The position numbers and the translations under genes are program-made. From assembly GCF_000340965.1 (NCBI RefSeq), contig NZ_ANAY01000002.1, forward strand, positions 62,001 through 126,000: 64,000 nucleotides of DNA, in the 5' to 3' direction. Below, one piece after another: positions 33,950-43,633 of this stretch (the stretch's first letter is position 1; each line of letters opens with the position of its first letter). The notes under the pieces are model-generated. The model worked only from the letters and a program-made list of their open reading frames with translations. It was not told the origin of the DNA and did no database searches. Origin of the DNA: Nocardiopsis kunsanensis DSM 44524 (GTDB lineage Bacteria > Actinomycetota > Actinomycetes > Streptosporangiales > Streptosporangiaceae).

Positions 33950-35695
33950 ATGGCCGACCCGCAGGAAGTACTCTCGCGACGGGTCCAGTCCGCGCTCGGC
34001 GCCGCCTTCGGCCCCGAGTTCGCCGACACCGACCCCGTCATCCGTCCGTCCCAGTTCGCCGACTACCAGGCGAACGCCGCTCTCGCGCTCGCCAAGCGCC
34101 TGGGCCGAAAGCCGCGTGAGGTGTCCGCGGCGATCATGGAGCACCTGGACGTCTCCGACATGTGCCGAGAGGTCGAGGTCAGCGGGCCGGGCTTCATCAA
34201 CCTGACCCTGCGCGAGGACTGGATCGCAACGCAGGTGCAGTCCCTGCTCGACGACCCGCGCCTGGGCGTGCCCGAGCAGTCCCCCGACAACATCCCGCTC
34301 GACTACTCCGCGCCCAACGTCGCCAAGGAGATGCACGTCGGGCACCTGCGCACGACCGTCGTCGGCGACGCCCTGGCCCGCACCCTGGAGTTCCTGGGTC
34401 ACAACGTCGTGCGCCAGAACCACATCGGCGACTGGGGCACGCCCTTCGGCATGCTCATCGAGCACCTGCTCGAGGTGGGCGAGGACTCCGACGAGGCCCA
34501 GCTGCTGACCACCGACCCCAACGCCTTCTACCAGGCGGCCCGCACGAAGTTCGACGAGTCGGAGAACGGATCCGACGCTTTCGCCTCCCGTGCCCGCGGG
34601 CGTGTGGTGCAGCTGCAGAGCGGCGACGAGGAGACCCTGCGCCTGTGGCGCAAGCTCGTCGGCTTCTCCCGAACCTACTTCAACAAGGTCTACGGCAAGC
34701 TCGGCGTCACCCTCACCGATGAGCACCTGGCCGGTGAGAGCACCTACAACGACATGCTCGACGCGGTCTGCGAGGACCTCGAGGGCAAGGGCATCGCCAC
34801 CATGAGCGACGGTGCCCTGTGCGTGTTCCTCGAGGGCTACACCGGACGCGAGGACAAGCCGGTGCCGCTGATCGTGCGCAAGAGCGACGGCGGCTACGGG
34901 TACGCCACCACCGACCTGGCGACCGTCCGGTACCGGGTGGACACCCTCAAGGCCGACCGCATCCTCTACGTGGTGGGTGCCCCGCAGGCCATGCACTTCA
35001 AGATGGTCTGGGCCACCGCCCGCAAGGCCGGGTGGCTGCCGGAGGACGTCGAGACCACTCACGTGCAGATCGGCAACGTGCTCGGCAGCGACGGCAAGAT
35101 CCTGCGTACCCGCAGCGGCGAGCCGGTGCGGCTGGTGCAGCTCCTGGACGAGGCGGTGGAACGCGCGGCCGAGGTGGTCGCCCAGAACCGCCCCGACCTG
35201 GGCGAGGAGGACCGCGCGGAGATCGCCCGCAAGGTGGGCATCGGTGCGGTCAAGTACGCCGACCTGTCGGTGGCGCACGACACCGAGTACACCTTCGACT
35301 TCGACCGGATGCTGGCGCTGACCGGCAACACCGGCCCCTATCTGCAGTACGCGCAGGCCAGGATCCGCTCCATCTTCCGCAAGGGCGGGGTGGAGCCGGA
35401 GCAGGCCCGCGGTGAGATCTCGGTGGCCGAGGGGGCCGAGCGCGCCCTGGCCCTGAAGCTGCTCGGGTTCGGCCCGGTGGTGGCCCAGGTGGGCGATCTG
35501 CTGCAGCCGCACCGGCTCTCGACCTACCTGTTCGAGCTGGCGCAGTCGCTGACGACCTTCTACGAGTACTGCCCGGTGCTGACCGCCGGTTCCGACGCCG
35601 AGCGCGAGTCGCGCCTGGCGTTGGTCTCGGTGGCGCTGCGGGTGCTGGTCCAGGGCTTGGACCTGCTCGGAGTGGAGTCGCCCGAGTACATGTGA
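33950..35695 (+). CDS. argS: Arginyl-tRNA synthetase
   Basis: A 581-residue class I synthetase. ATG start preceded by GGAAGG. Arg-tRNA N-terminal domain (1-85), the HIGH-type motif SAPNVAKEMHVGHLRTTVVG, QNHIGDWGTPFGMLIEHL, the IGNVLGSDGKILRTRSGE region in place of KMSKS, and the DALR anticodon-binding domain (about 460-581, ending YCPVLTAGSDAERESRLALV). It charges tRNA-Arg. Length is typical for the bacterial short form. A strong terminator follows. Confidence 0.97.
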   Translation: MADPQEVLSRRVQSALGAAFGPEFADTDPVIRPSQFADYQANAALALAKRLGRKPREVSAAIMEHLDVSDMCREVEVSGPGFINLTLREDWIATQVQSLLDDPRLGVPEQSPDNIPLDYSAPNVAKEMHVGHLRTTVVGDALARTLEFLGHNVVRQNHIGDWGTPFGMLIEHLLEVGEDSDEAQLLTTDPNAFYQAARTKFDESENGSDAFASRARGRVVQLQSGDEETLRLWRKLVGFSRTYFNKVYGKLGVTLTDEHLAGESTYNDMLDAVCEDLEGKGIATMSDGALCVFLEGYTGREDKPVPLIVRKSDGGYGYATTDLATVRYRVDTLKADRILYVVGAPQAMHFKMVWATARKAGWLPEDVETTHVQIGNVLGSDGKILRTRSGEPVRLVQLLDEAVERAAEVVAQNRPDLGEEDRAEIARKVGIGAVKYADLSVAHDTEYTFDFDRMLALTGNTGPYLQYAQARIRSIFRKGGVEPEQARGEISVAEGAERALALKLLGFGPVVAQVGDLLQPHRLSTYLFELAQSLTTFYEYCPVLTAGSDAERESRLALVSVALRVLVQGLDLLGVESPEYM

Positions 35696-35710
35696 GTGCG
35701 CGCTCCCGTG

Positions 35711-35734
35711 GGCCCCCGGACCGGTCCGGGGGCC
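35711..35734 (+). terminator. Palindromic terminator after argS
   Basis: A perfect 24-bp palindrome made of GGCCCCCGGACC and its complement, 16 nt after the argS stop, followed by TTCC. Very stable stem. Confidence 0.75.
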
Positions 35735-35890
35735 TTCCGTGTGCCCGGAACCGGGTCCCGGACACGTTCGTGTCCTGCTGGAGCGAGTCGAATGTCTCGC
35801 TCCGGTCACAGCATTACGTGGCTGCGGGTCCTGGGGAGCGAACTATCGTATGGACAAACCCCGCAATCCAGACATACGGGAGCATTGTCC

Positions 35891-36499
35891 ATGTCGCCCA
35901 TGCCCGAACGTGTCGGTCCCGAACCGGGGACCTGGTATCTTGATCCGCTGCACTCCAGCCTGATCTTCGTGGCCCGCTACCTCAGCTTCGGCCGTGTGCA
36001 GGGCACCTTCGGCCAGGCCCGCGGACTCGTCCAGGTCACCGAGGACCCCACGCAGTCCACCGTGGCCATGACAGTGGAGAGCAACAGCGTCAACACCGGT
36101 GTGGCCGCACGCGACGCCCACCTGCGCTCCTCGGACTTCCTGGACAGCGAGACCTACCCGGAACTGTACTTCCGCTCCGTCTCGCTGGTGCCCCACCGCC
36201 GCAAGCAGAACGCCTTCACCCTGCACGGAGAACTGACCGTGCACGGCACGACCAACCCGGTGTCCATGCCGGCGCAGTGGGTGGGTGAGGCCCCCGACCT
36301 GTCCGACCCCGAGGGCATCTACGGCCACTTCTTCTCCGCCAACACCCAGATCTCACTGTCGGACTTCGGTGTCGGCGACGGCGGACCGCTGCCCTGGGGT
36401 GGACGACTGGTCGGCGACACCATCGACCTGGTCATCGAGGTGCGCCTGCAGGACGCCGACCCGACCCCCTTCCAGCGCCAGATCGGCCACATCGACTGA
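35891..36499 (+). CDS. YceI-family lipocalin-like protein
   Basis: A 202-residue YceI protein. ATG at 35891 gives MSPMPERVGPEPGTWYLDPL; the family motif WYLDPLHSSLIFVARYLSFG matches the usual W-x-D-x-x-H-S-x-x-F-x-V-x-H pattern, with the second His replaced by Arg (VARYLSFG). Further motifs are NTGVAARDAHLRSSDFLDSE, YPELYFRS, and ELTVHGTTNPVSMP. YceI proteins bind isoprenoids or amides in a hydrophobic barrel. No signal peptide, so probably cytoplasmic, as in most actinobacterial members. Confidence 0.9.
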   Translation: MSPMPERVGPEPGTWYLDPLHSSLIFVARYLSFGRVQGTFGQARGLVQVTEDPTQSTVAMTVESNSVNTGVAARDAHLRSSDFLDSETYPELYFRSVSLVPHRRKQNAFTLHGELTVHGTTNPVSMPAQWVGEAPDLSDPEGIYGHFFSANTQISLSDFGVGDGGPLPWGGRLVGDTIDLVIEVRLQDADPTPFQRQIGHID

Positions 36500-36525
36500 A
36501 GGGCCGACCACAACGGCCGACCCTT
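36499..36525. terminator. Imperfect hairpin between convergent yceI and rbsK genes
   Basis: AGGGCCGACC and GGCCGACCCT can form a 10-bp stem with two wobble positions around ACAAC, in the 40-bp gap between the two stop codons. Confidence 0.45.
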
Positions 36526-36539
36526 GATCGAGCGCCCCG

Positions 36540-37439
36540 TCAGCCCAGGAGGAAGGCCTCGACCTCGTCCCGACCGGCCATCGACGAGCTCGCACCGTGG
36601 CGCTGCACCGACAGCGCGGAAGCGGCGGCCGCGAACCGCATCGCCTCCTCGGGCGTACGTCCCTCGGCCCGGGCGACCGCGAAGGAACCGCAGCACGTGT
36701 CGCCGGCGGCAGTGGTGTCCACCGCCTCGACCGGCCGGGCCGGCACCCGCACCGGATCGCCCCCGCGCGCACCGTACAGCGAGCCCTCCGAGCCCAGGGT
36801 GATGAGTACCTCCGGAACCTGTTCCAGCAGTGCCGCCAGTGCCTTGTCGGGGTCCACCTCCCCCGTGAGGGCCGCGGCCTCGTGCTCGTTGGGGATCAGC
36901 ACGTCCACGTTCTCCAAGAGCTCCCGGGGGAGCTCGCGCGCGGGTGCGGGTGTGAGATGGACCGGTACGCCCAGTGCCCGGCCGGTACGCGCAGCGGACA
37001 CGACCGCCGACATCGGCAGCTCCAACTGCAGCATGAGCGCGTCGGCCCCTTCGATCAGCTCGGCGTCGGCCTCACTCGCGCTCTCCACCGTGCCGTTGGC
37101 GCCCGGCACGACGATGATGGAGTTGGCGCCCCTGCCGTCGACGACGATGTGCGCGATCCCCGAGACACCGGGCACCGTGCGCAGTCCCCGTACGTCGACC
37201 CCGGCCCCGGACAGGCTCTGCCGCAGTTGTTCGCCGAAGGGGTCGTCGCCGACCGCCCCGAGGAAGGTCGTGCGCGCACCCGCACGTGCGGCCGCCACCG
37301 CCTGGTTGGCACCCTTACCGCCGGGTACCTGGCGGAAATCGGTTCCGGTGACGGTCTCACCGGAACCGGGCACCTGGCCCACGTAGGCGACCAGGTCCAT
37401 GTTGACGCTGCCCAGGACAGCGATGCGCGGGCTGCTCAC
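36540..37439 (-). CDS. rbsK: Ribokinase
   Basis: A 299-residue PfkB-family sugar kinase. N-terminal RIAVLGSVNMDLVAYVGQVP, GGKGANQAVAAARAGARTTF (PfkB signature 1), LITLGSEGSLYGA, and the catalytic VDTTAAGDTCCGSFAVARAE where Asp after Gly is the base. It phosphorylates ribose at O5. The usual GAGD is AAGD here. GTG start overlaps the exonuclease gene stop by 4 nt, so the two are co-translated. No ribose transporter is near. Confidence 0.9.
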   Translation of the reverse strand: MSSPRIAVLGSVNMDLVAYVGQVPGSGETVTGTDFRQVPGGKGANQAVAAARAGARTTFLGAVGDDPFGEQLRQSLSGAGVDVRGLRTVPGVSGIAHIVVDGRGANSIIVVPGANGTVESASEADAELIEGADALMLQLELPMSAVVSAARTGRALGVPVHLTPAPARELPRELLENVDVLIPNEHEAAALTGEVDPDKALAALLEQVPEVLITLGSEGSLYGARGGDPVRVPARPVEAVDTTAAGDTCCGSFAVARAEGRTPEEAMRFAAAASALSVQRHGASSSMAGRDEVEAFLLG

Positions 37440-38269
37440 TTGCCGGACTCCTTCGGTTTTGCGACGGGCTCGCCGGAAGCGCCGTCCAACCCCACGATGA
37501 CGGGGGCGTGGTCGGAAGCGCCCTTGCCCTTGCGCTCCTCACGGTCGATGCCGGCGCCGCTGACGCGAGCGCCCAGTGCCGGGGAGGCCAGGACGAAGTC
37601 GATACGCATACCCCTGCGTTTGGGGAAGGCCAGGCCCTTGTAGTCCCAGTAGGTGTAGACGCCGGGCCCAGGGGTGTACGGGCGCACGGCGTCGGTGAAG
37701 CCGGCCTCGACCAGTTCGGTGAAGACCGCGCGCTCGGGCGGCGTCACGTGGGTGAGGCCGTCGAAGGCGTCCATGTCCCACACGTCCTCGTCCTCGGGAG
37801 CGATGTTGAAATCGCCGACGTAGGCGATGCGGGCATCGGGGTCCTCGGCCAGGCGTGCGGCACCGGCCTCGCGCAGGGCCTGCAGCCAACGGAGTTTGTA
37901 GAAGTAGTGGGGGTGGTCGATCTCCCGGCCGTTGGGCACGTACAGGCTCCACACCTGGACCCCCCCGCAGGTGGCTGCTATGGCTCGGGCCTCGGCTTCC
38001 TCGGGTTCACCGAAGCCGGGCTGGCCGGGGAAACCGATCCGGACGTCCTCGAGCCCGACTCGGGAGGCGATCGCGACCCCGTTCCACTGGGAGAGGCCGT
38101 GGTGGGCCACCTCGTACCCGCGGTCGGTGAAGACCGACTCGGGGAACTGGTGGTCCCGGGCCTTGGTCTCCTGCATGGCGAGGACGTCGACGTCGCTCCG
38201 GTCGAGCCAGGCGCCGATGCGTTCTGCCCGGGCCCTGGCACTGTTCACATTCCATGTCGCGATACGCAC
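37436..38269 (-). CDS. xth: Exodeoxyribonuclease III / AP endonuclease
   Basis: A 277-residue ExoIII/APE1-type nuclease. GTG start giving MRIATWNVNSARARAERIGA. Motifs: LAMQETKARDHQFP (metal-binding Glu), VWSLYVPNGREIDHPHYFYK (catalytic Tyr), YVGDFNIAPEDEDVWD (Asp/Asn), VYTYWDYKGLAFPKRRGMRI and the C-terminal GASDHAPVIV (Asp-His). It repairs abasic sites and trims 3' ends. First gene of a two-gene unit with rbsK. Confidence 0.93.
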   Translation of the reverse strand: MRIATWNVNSARARAERIGAWLDRSDVDVLAMQETKARDHQFPESVFTDRGYEVAHHGLSQWNGVAIASRVGLEDVRIGFPGQPGFGEPEEAEARAIAATCGGVQVWSLYVPNGREIDHPHYFYKLRWLQALREAGAARLAEDPDARIAYVGDFNIAPEDEDVWDMDAFDGLTHVTPPERAVFTELVEAGFTDAVRPYTPGPGVYTYWDYKGLAFPKRRGMRIDFVLASPALGARVSGAGIDREERKGKGASDHAPVIVGLDGASGEPVAKPKESGK

Positions 38270-38334
38270 AGCAAAAGGCTAGAGCACACGATCGACGAGG
38301 TGGTCCGGACCCCGGGGGCAGGCCGACAGGTGTA

Positions 38335-38367
38335 CGCCCCGGTGCGGCCGTCCTCCGCACCGGGGCG
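38335..38367. other. Isolated strong hairpin in a divergent promoter region
   Basis: CGCCCCGGTGCGG (38335-38347) pairs perfectly with CCGCACCGGGGCG (38355-38367) over a 7-nt loop. The flanking genes point away from it, so it is not a terminator of either. The rest of 38270-38619 shows no gene. Confidence 0.5.
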
Positions 38368-38619
38368 TCGCGACTCCCAGCATGCGCTCGGTGGTGTGTG
38401 TCGCACGGGGTGGGACGGCTGACCCCCCGTCGGGGTTCGCATCGGGTCAAAGGTTTTTTCCGGAGAACCCGTGGGATCGATCACCGAACGTGAGGGCCGC
38501 GGGGAGCAGGACAGGCCGGACACCCTCCGCAGGGGCGTGCACGGTGAGCGTCAACGGACACGCCACAGGGTAGGGAGTGTGAGGCAGGACACACCCCTTC
38601 CCGCGACGAGGTGAGTGTC

Positions 38620-40563
38620 ATGGCCGAACCACGGTCCGCCGACCACGGGGCCCAGGTCGACGAGAAGCAGGCCCGGTCCGTCGCCGAACAGGCCCGCGAG
38701 AGCGGTTGGGAGCTCCCGGGTTTCGCCAAGGAGCTGTATCTGGGCCGGCTACGCCTGGACCTGGTCCACCCCTTCCCCGAACCCGGCGAGGAGGCCCGGC
38801 GGGACGGTGAGGCCTTCCTCGGGGAACTGCGCGCGTTCTGCGCCGAGATCGATCCCGCCCGCATCGAGCGTGAGGAGTGCATCCCCGACGAGGTCATCGA
38901 CGGCCTGCGCCGGATCGGGGCCTTCGGTATGAAGATCCCGGCCGAGTACGGCGGGCTCGGACTCAGCCAGGTCTACTACAACCGGGCACTCACCCTCGTT
39001 GGGTCGGTGTGTCCGGCCCTCGGCGCGATGTTGTCGGCGCACCAGTCCATCGGTGTGCCCCAGCCCGTGCGGATGTTCGGCGACCAGGACCAGAAGACGA
39101 GTTTCCTGCCCCGGTGTGCCCGTGGCGACATCAGTGCGTTCCTGCTCACCGAGCCCGACGTCGGCAGCGACCCGGCCCGCCTGCACGCGACCGCCGTGCC
39201 CACCGAGGACGGATCGGCCTACCTGCTGGACGGCGTGAAGCTGTGGACGACCAACGGTGTGGTCGCCGACCTCCTCGTGGTCATGGCGCGGGTGCCCGAG
39301 GGTCCGGGCCACCGCGGCGGGGTCAGCGCCTTCGTCGTGGAGGGCGACAGTCCCGGCATCACCGTGGAGCGCCGCAACCGGTTCATGGGTCTGCGCGGGA
39401 TCGAGAACGGCCTCACCCGCCTGCACCGGGTCCGGGTCCCGGCGGAGAACCGGCTCGGCAAGGAGGGGCACGGTCTGCGCATCGCCCTGTCCACGCTCAA
39501 CACCGGCCGCCTGTCCCTTCCCGCCCTGTGCGTGGGTGCCGGGAAGTGGTCGACCAGGATCGCCCGCGAATGGGCTCGCGAGCGGGTGCAGTGGGGGCGC
39601 CCCATCGGCGAGCACGAGGAGGTCGCCGGGAAGATCTCCTACATCACCGCCACCACCTACGCGATGGACGCGATGCTGGAGTTGACCGGGCAAATGGCCG
39701 ACGAGGGCCGCAACGACATCAGGATCGAGGCGGCCATCGCCAAACTGTGGGCCTCCGAGCACGCGTGGACCATCGCCGACGAACTCGTGCAGATCCGGGG
39801 CGGGCGCGGGTACGAGACTGCCGAGTCCCTGGCCGCACGGGGTGAGCGGGGCGTTCCGGCCGAGCAACTGTTGAGGGATCTTCGCATCAACCGCATCTTC
39901 GAGGGCGCCACAGAGATCATGCACCTGCTCATCGCCCGTGAGGCGGTGGACGCGCACCTGTCGGTGGCCGGCGACCTCGTCGACCCCGACACCGGCACCT
40001 CCGACAAGGCCCGCGCGGCGGCCCGCGCGGGCGGGTTCTACGCCAAGTGGTTGCCCACACTGGCCGTCGGGCAGGGGCAGACGCCCTCGGCCTTCGGGGA
40101 GTTCGGTCCGCTCGCCCCGCACCTGCGGTACGTGGAGCGCACCAGCCGCAAGCTCGCCCGGTCCACGTTCTACGGCATGTCGCTCTGGCAGGGGAAGATG
40201 GAGGTCAAGCAGGCCTTCCTCGCCAGGCTCGTGGACATCGGCGCCGAACTCTTCGCGATGAGCGCGGTGGTGGTGCGTGCCCGCCACGACGCCGATCACC
40301 ACCCGGAACGCGGGTCGGGGCCCTTCGAACTCGCCGACGTGTTCTGCCGACAGGCCCGACGGCGGATCGCACCGCTGTTCGAGGCGCTGTGGTCCAACAC
40401 CGACGACGTGGACGGCAAGCTCTCCCGTCGGGTCCTCGGCGACTCCTACACCTGGTTGGAGGAGGGCGTGATCGATCCTTCCCTGCCGGGCCCGCTCATC
40501 GGCGGATCCGAACCGGGGCCCTCGTTGGAGGAGGACCAGCACCGCCGGATGGGCGGCACCTGA
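38620..40563 (+). CDS. Acyl-CoA dehydrogenase, long form
   Basis: A 647-residue flavoenzyme. The ATG at 38620 has GAGGTGA at the right distance; a GTG at 38611 would add three residues. Standard ACAD fold (about 60-440): [62 protein letters not shown], and the C-terminal [11 protein letters not shown] with [20 protein letters not shown], whose Glu in FEG is the catalytic base. About 170 extra residues follow (40050-40563), as in the VLCAD-like group. It introduces the first double bond in beta-oxidation of a long or branched acyl-CoA. Confidence 0.88.
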   Translation: MAEPRSADHGAQVDEKQARSVAEQARESGWELPGFAKELYLGRLRLDLVHPFPEPGEEARRDGEAFLGELRAFCAEIDPARIEREECIPDEVIDGLRRIGAFGMKIPAEYGGLGLSQVYYNRALTLVGSVCPALGAMLSAHQSIGVPQPVRMFGDQDQKTSFLPRCARGDISAFLLTEPDVGSDPARLHATAVPTEDGSAYLLDGVKLWTTNGVVADLLVVMARVPEGPGHRGGVSAFVVEGDSPGITVERRNRFMGLRGIENGLTRLHRVRVPAENRLGKEGHGLRIALSTLNTGRLSLPALCVGAGKWSTRIAREWARERVQWGRPIGEHEEVAGKISYITATTYAMDAMLELTGQMADEGRNDIRIEAAIAKLWASEHAWTIADELVQIRGGRGYETAESLAARGERGVPAEQLLRDLRINRIFEGATEIMHLLIAREAVDAHLSVAGDLVDPDTGTSDKARAAARAGGFYAKWLPTLAVGQGQTPSAFGEFGPLAPHLRYVERTSRKLARSTFYGMSLWQGKMEVKQAFLARLVDIGAELFAMSAVVVRARHDADHHPERGSGPFELADVFCRQARRRIAPLFEALWSNTDDVDGKLSRRVLGDSYTWLEEGVIDPSLPGPLIGGSEPGPSLEEDQHRRMGGT

Positions 40564-40624
40564 TCCTGCCCTCCCCGGTCCGCGGACCGCGGGGGATGTC
40601 GGTACCCGGCGTTACGGTGACGGC

Positions 40625-41860
40625 ATGGCCGACCGACACCCCCGCAGCGACTCCGTGCTCTCCCTCCCGCAGGCCCGCCGAATCGCGATCGCCGCACAGG
40701 GACTCACCGATCCGCGCCCTTCGGGCACACCCACCCTCACCCATCTGGGACGGGTCGTGGGCCGGACCGGGCTGTTCCAGATCGACAGCGTGAACGTCCT
40801 CTCACGCAGCCAGTACCTGCCCGTCTTCGCGCGCATGGGCGACTACGATCCGGCGCTGCTGGACCGGGCCGCCACCACCGCCGCAGAGTCGAGCCGGGCC
40901 CGTCTCGTGGAGGCCTGGGCGCACGAGGCGAGCCTGGTCCCGCCCGCCACCAGGCAGTTGCTGCGTTACCGCATGGACGCCAACCGTCAGAAGCGCGGCA
41001 CGTGGGTCTCCCGTGTCCTCGACGAGCGCCCGGGACTGGTCGGAGCCGTGACGGACGAGGTCGCACGCCTCGGCCCGTCCACCGCACGGGAGGTGGAGAG
41101 GGCGCTCGCGCAGGAGGCACCCCGCACCAAGGAGCACTGGGGCTGGAACTGGTCCGGCGTCAAGCGGGCCCTGGAATACGGGTTCTGGGTCGGAGACCTG
41201 TCCTCGAACGGTCGCAACACCCAGTTCGAGCGCCGCTACGACCTCACCGAGCGGGTTCTGCCCGCCGAGCACCTGAACACACCGCAGCTGGGGCCCGAGG
41301 ACGCCGCGCGCGAACTCGTCGCGATCGCAGCACGGTCCCACGGGGTGGCGACCGAGCCGTGCCTGCGCGACTATTTCCGGCTGCCCGTGCGCCTGTCCCG
41401 GCCTGCCGTGGCCGACCTCGTCGACTCCGGTGAGCTCGTGCCGGTCACGGTACAGGGTTGGGAACGCCCTGCCTACCTGCACCGGGACGCCCGGGTTCCG
41501 CGCACGGTCGACGCACGGGCGCTGCTGAGCCCGTTCGACTCGCTGGTGTGGACCCGTGGACGGGCCGAGGAGCTCTTCGGGTTCCGGTTCCGGCTGGAGA
41601 TCTACGTGCCCGCACCCAAGCGTGTGCACGGGTACTACGTGTTGCCGTTCCTGCTCGGCGAGGGCCTCGTGGCCCGGGTCGACCTCAAGGCCGACCGCAG
41701 CGCGGGTCTCCTGTTGGCCCGACGTGTCACGCTCGAACCCGGAGCACCCGACGAGACGCTGCCCCGGCTGCGGGAACAACTCGAGGCGATGGCCGCCTGG
41801 CTGGGCCTGGAACACGGGATCTCCGGCCCGGGCCTGCACTTCCCCGTCACCGGTCCGTGA
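40625..41860 (+). CDS. YcaQ/AlkX-type crosslink-repair DNA glycosylase
   Basis: A 411-residue HTH_42 family protein. ATG start [19 protein letters not shown]. The catalytic region [20 protein letters not shown] holds the QxD motif (Gln-Ile-Asp) that defines E. coli YcaQ, rather than QxQ of the antibiotic self-resistance enzyme AlkZ. Other conserved blocks are [67 protein letters not shown] and [20 protein letters not shown]. It unhooks interstrand crosslinks and removes bulky alkyl adducts. Confidence 0.9.
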   Translation: MADRHPRSDSVLSLPQARRIAIAAQGLTDPRPSGTPTLTHLGRVVGRTGLFQIDSVNVLSRSQYLPVFARMGDYDPALLDRAATTAAESSRARLVEAWAHEASLVPPATRQLLRYRMDANRQKRGTWVSRVLDERPGLVGAVTDEVARLGPSTAREVERALAQEAPRTKEHWGWNWSGVKRALEYGFWVGDLSSNGRNTQFERRYDLTERVLPAEHLNTPQLGPEDAARELVAIAARSHGVATEPCLRDYFRLPVRLSRPAVADLVDSGELVPVTVQGWERPAYLHRDARVPRTVDARALLSPFDSLVWTRGRAEELFGFRFRLEIYVPAPKRVHGYYVLPFLLGEGLVARVDLKADRSAGLLLARRVTLEPGAPDETLPRLREQLEAMAAWLGLEHGISGPGLHFPVTGP

Positions 41861-42247
41861 GCCCCCTGCTCATGCGCCACACGTGAAGTCCATGACCTCG
41901 CGCATCAGCTCTTCGCCTGCTCTCCACCCGGGGAGTGTTCTTCAGAAGGCTTTCGGATCAGCGAGCGGCCGTCGTCCCTACTGTGCCTTGCCCCGCAAAC
42001 TCGGCAGGATCCCACAGCCGGGCCCGCCTGGTTGTGCTTCACGAGCACAGAGACACAGCGAGAAGCAGCCTGGTGGTTCCGCGGAAACACTGCCCGCCCG
42101 GCGGCGCACCCGTCGAGGGTGGTGGCGGGCGACGGTGCGGGACCGGAATGATGCAAAACACGACCCGGTCCGACTCAGAACGGCATCCGAGATGCAGGCA
42201 TGCAGGGATGCATACGGACGAGAACGTTCCCGGCCCGGGACGCAGAG
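41861..42247. other. Intergenic stretch without a supported gene
   Basis: No frame here has convincing codon bias or a ribosome-binding site. The part 42190-42225 repeats the word ATGCA several times. The region ends in the strong terminator at 42248. Confidence 0.5.
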
Positions 42248-42279
42248 AGGTCCGTGCCTCTGAGCGGAGGCACGGACCT
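42248..42279 (-). terminator. Terminator after the thiolase gene
   Basis: AGGTCCGTGCCTC (42248-42260) and GAGGCACGGACCT (42267-42279) form a perfect 13-bp stem 14 nt past the thiolase stop. Confidence 0.8.
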
Positions 42280-42293
42280 GGAGCGCGACCGGG

Positions 42294-43436
42294 TCAGACG
42301 CGCTCGACGATGGTGACATTGGCCTGGCCACCGCCCTCGCACATGGTCTGCAGGCCGTAACGGCCGCCGGAGCGCTGCAGCTCGCCGACCAGCTTGGTCA
42401 TCAGCACCGCGCCGGTGGCACCCAGGGGGTGGCCCAGCGCGATGGCTCCACCGTTGGGGTTGACCTTGGCCGGGTCGGCGCCCAGCTCCTCGATCCAGGA
42501 CATCGGCACGGGCGCGAAGGCCTCGTTGATCTCGGTGACGTCGATGTCGTCGATGCTCAGGCCGGCCTTCTCCAGCGCGACACGGGTCGCGGGGATCGGC
42601 GCGGTGAGCATGTAGACCGGGTCGTCGCCCACGAGGGAGAGCTGGACGACACGGGCCACCGGCGTGAGGCCGTACTTCTTGACCGCGGCCTCGGAGGCGA
42701 TGAGCACCGCGCCGGCACCGACGGAGATCTGGCTGGCCACGGCCGGGGTGAGGTCCCAGCCCTCACGCAGCGGCTTGAGTCCGGCCATCTTCTCCATGGT
42801 CGTGTCGGCACGCACGCCTTCGTCCTGGCTCACACCGGCGATCGGGGCGATCTGGGCGTCGAAGTGGCCGCCCTCGAGTGCCTTGCCGGCGCGCTGGTGG
42901 CTCTCCAGGGCGAACTCCTCGAGCTGCTCGCGCTTGTAGCCCCACTTCTCGCACATGAGCTGTGCACCGCGGAACTGGGAGATCTCCTGCATGCCGTAGC
43001 GCTCGACCCAGCCGTCGCCGTACAGGCCGAGGTCGTTGTCGAGGGCGAACTGGACGTTGGCTCCCATGGGAACCATGCCCATGTTCTCGACGCCGGAGGC
43101 GACGACGAGGTCCTGGGTGCCGGACATGACGCCCTGAGCAGCGAAGTGCAGGGCCTGCTGGGAGGACCCGCACTGGCGGTCGATGGTGACGCCGGGGACG
43201 TTCTCGGGCAGGCCGGCCGACAGCCAGGCCGTGCGGGCCAGGTCCAGGGCCTGCGGGCCGACCTGGCTCACGCAACCCATGATGACGTCCTCGACGGCTT
43301 CGGCGTCGACATCGGTGCGCTCGACGAGCTCCTTGAGCACGTGCGCCCCCAGGTCCGCCGGGTGCACGCCGGCGAGGGCGCCCTTCTTCGTGCCGACGGG
43401 GGTGCGTACGGCGTCGACGATGTAGGCCTCGGCCAC
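42294..43436 (-). CDS. Thiolase (acetyl-CoA C-acyltransferase)
   Basis: A 380-residue thiolase. GTG at 43436 is chosen because GGAGGA lies just upstream and [20 protein letters not shown] is the family N-terminus; a TTG at 43448 is less likely. The nucleophilic Cys is in [18 protein letters not shown], the His in [16 protein letters not shown], and the second Cys in [17 protein letters not shown]. It cleaves or forms 3-ketoacyl-CoA. It is divergent from an acyl-CoA dehydrogenase gene, and two near-identical palindromes sit in the shared promoter region, so both are probably controlled together. Confidence 0.92.
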   Translation of the reverse strand: MAEAYIVDAVRTPVGTKKGALAGVHPADLGAHVLKELVERTDVDAEAVEDVIMGCVSQVGPQALDLARTAWLSAGLPENVPGVTIDRQCGSSQQALHFAAQGVMSGTQDLVVASGVENMGMVPMGANVQFALDNDLGLYGDGWVERYGMQEISQFRGAQLMCEKWGYKREQLEEFALESHQRAGKALEGGHFDAQIAPIAGVSQDEGVRADTTMEKMAGLKPLREGWDLTPAVASQISVGAGAVLIASEAAVKKYGLTPVARVVQLSLVGDDPVYMLTAPIPATRVALEKAGLSIDDIDVTEINEAFAPVPMSWIEELGADPAKVNPNGGAIALGHPLGATGAVLMTKLVGELQRSGGRYGLQTMCEGGGQANVTIVERV

Positions 43437-43469
43437 GGGGTCCTCCAAGGGGCGCGGAATGACGGTTCT

Positions 43470-43490
43470 GAACCGAACTGTATTCGGTTC
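43470..43490. promoter_or_regulatory. Palindromic operator close to the thiolase gene
   Basis: GAACCGAA and TTCGGTTC are perfect 8-base arms around CTGTA. The core ACCGAACTGTATTCGGT is a variant of the second site at 43571-43587. It lies 34 nt upstream of the thiolase start, over its likely promoter. Confidence 0.6.
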
Positions 43491-43570
43491 TGCTGCCGTG
43501 GCAAGTCCCCGCCCCCGCCAATGCGACCCGCCCGGCCCCCGCCCGCTCCGACCCGGCCCGGCCCTTCTGT

Positions 43571-43587
43571 ACCGAATCAGATTCGGT
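43571..43587. promoter_or_regulatory. Palindromic operator close to the acyl-CoA dehydrogenase gene
   Basis: ACCGAATCAGATTCGGT is a perfect 7-base inverted repeat around CAG, 47 nt before the acyl-CoA dehydrogenase start. The two sites share the form ACCGAAY-NNN-RTTCGGT, typical of a dimeric TetR-type repressor site. Confidence 0.6.
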
Positions 43588-43633
43588 TAACGTGTTGCCA
43601 CACCACCGTGATCCCCGACACCCGGAGCAGCTC

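Noticed and set aside
41905-42156. 83-residue minus-strand frame after the YcaQ-type gene
   Set aside because: No ribosome-binding site, irregular codon use and no recognisable motif.
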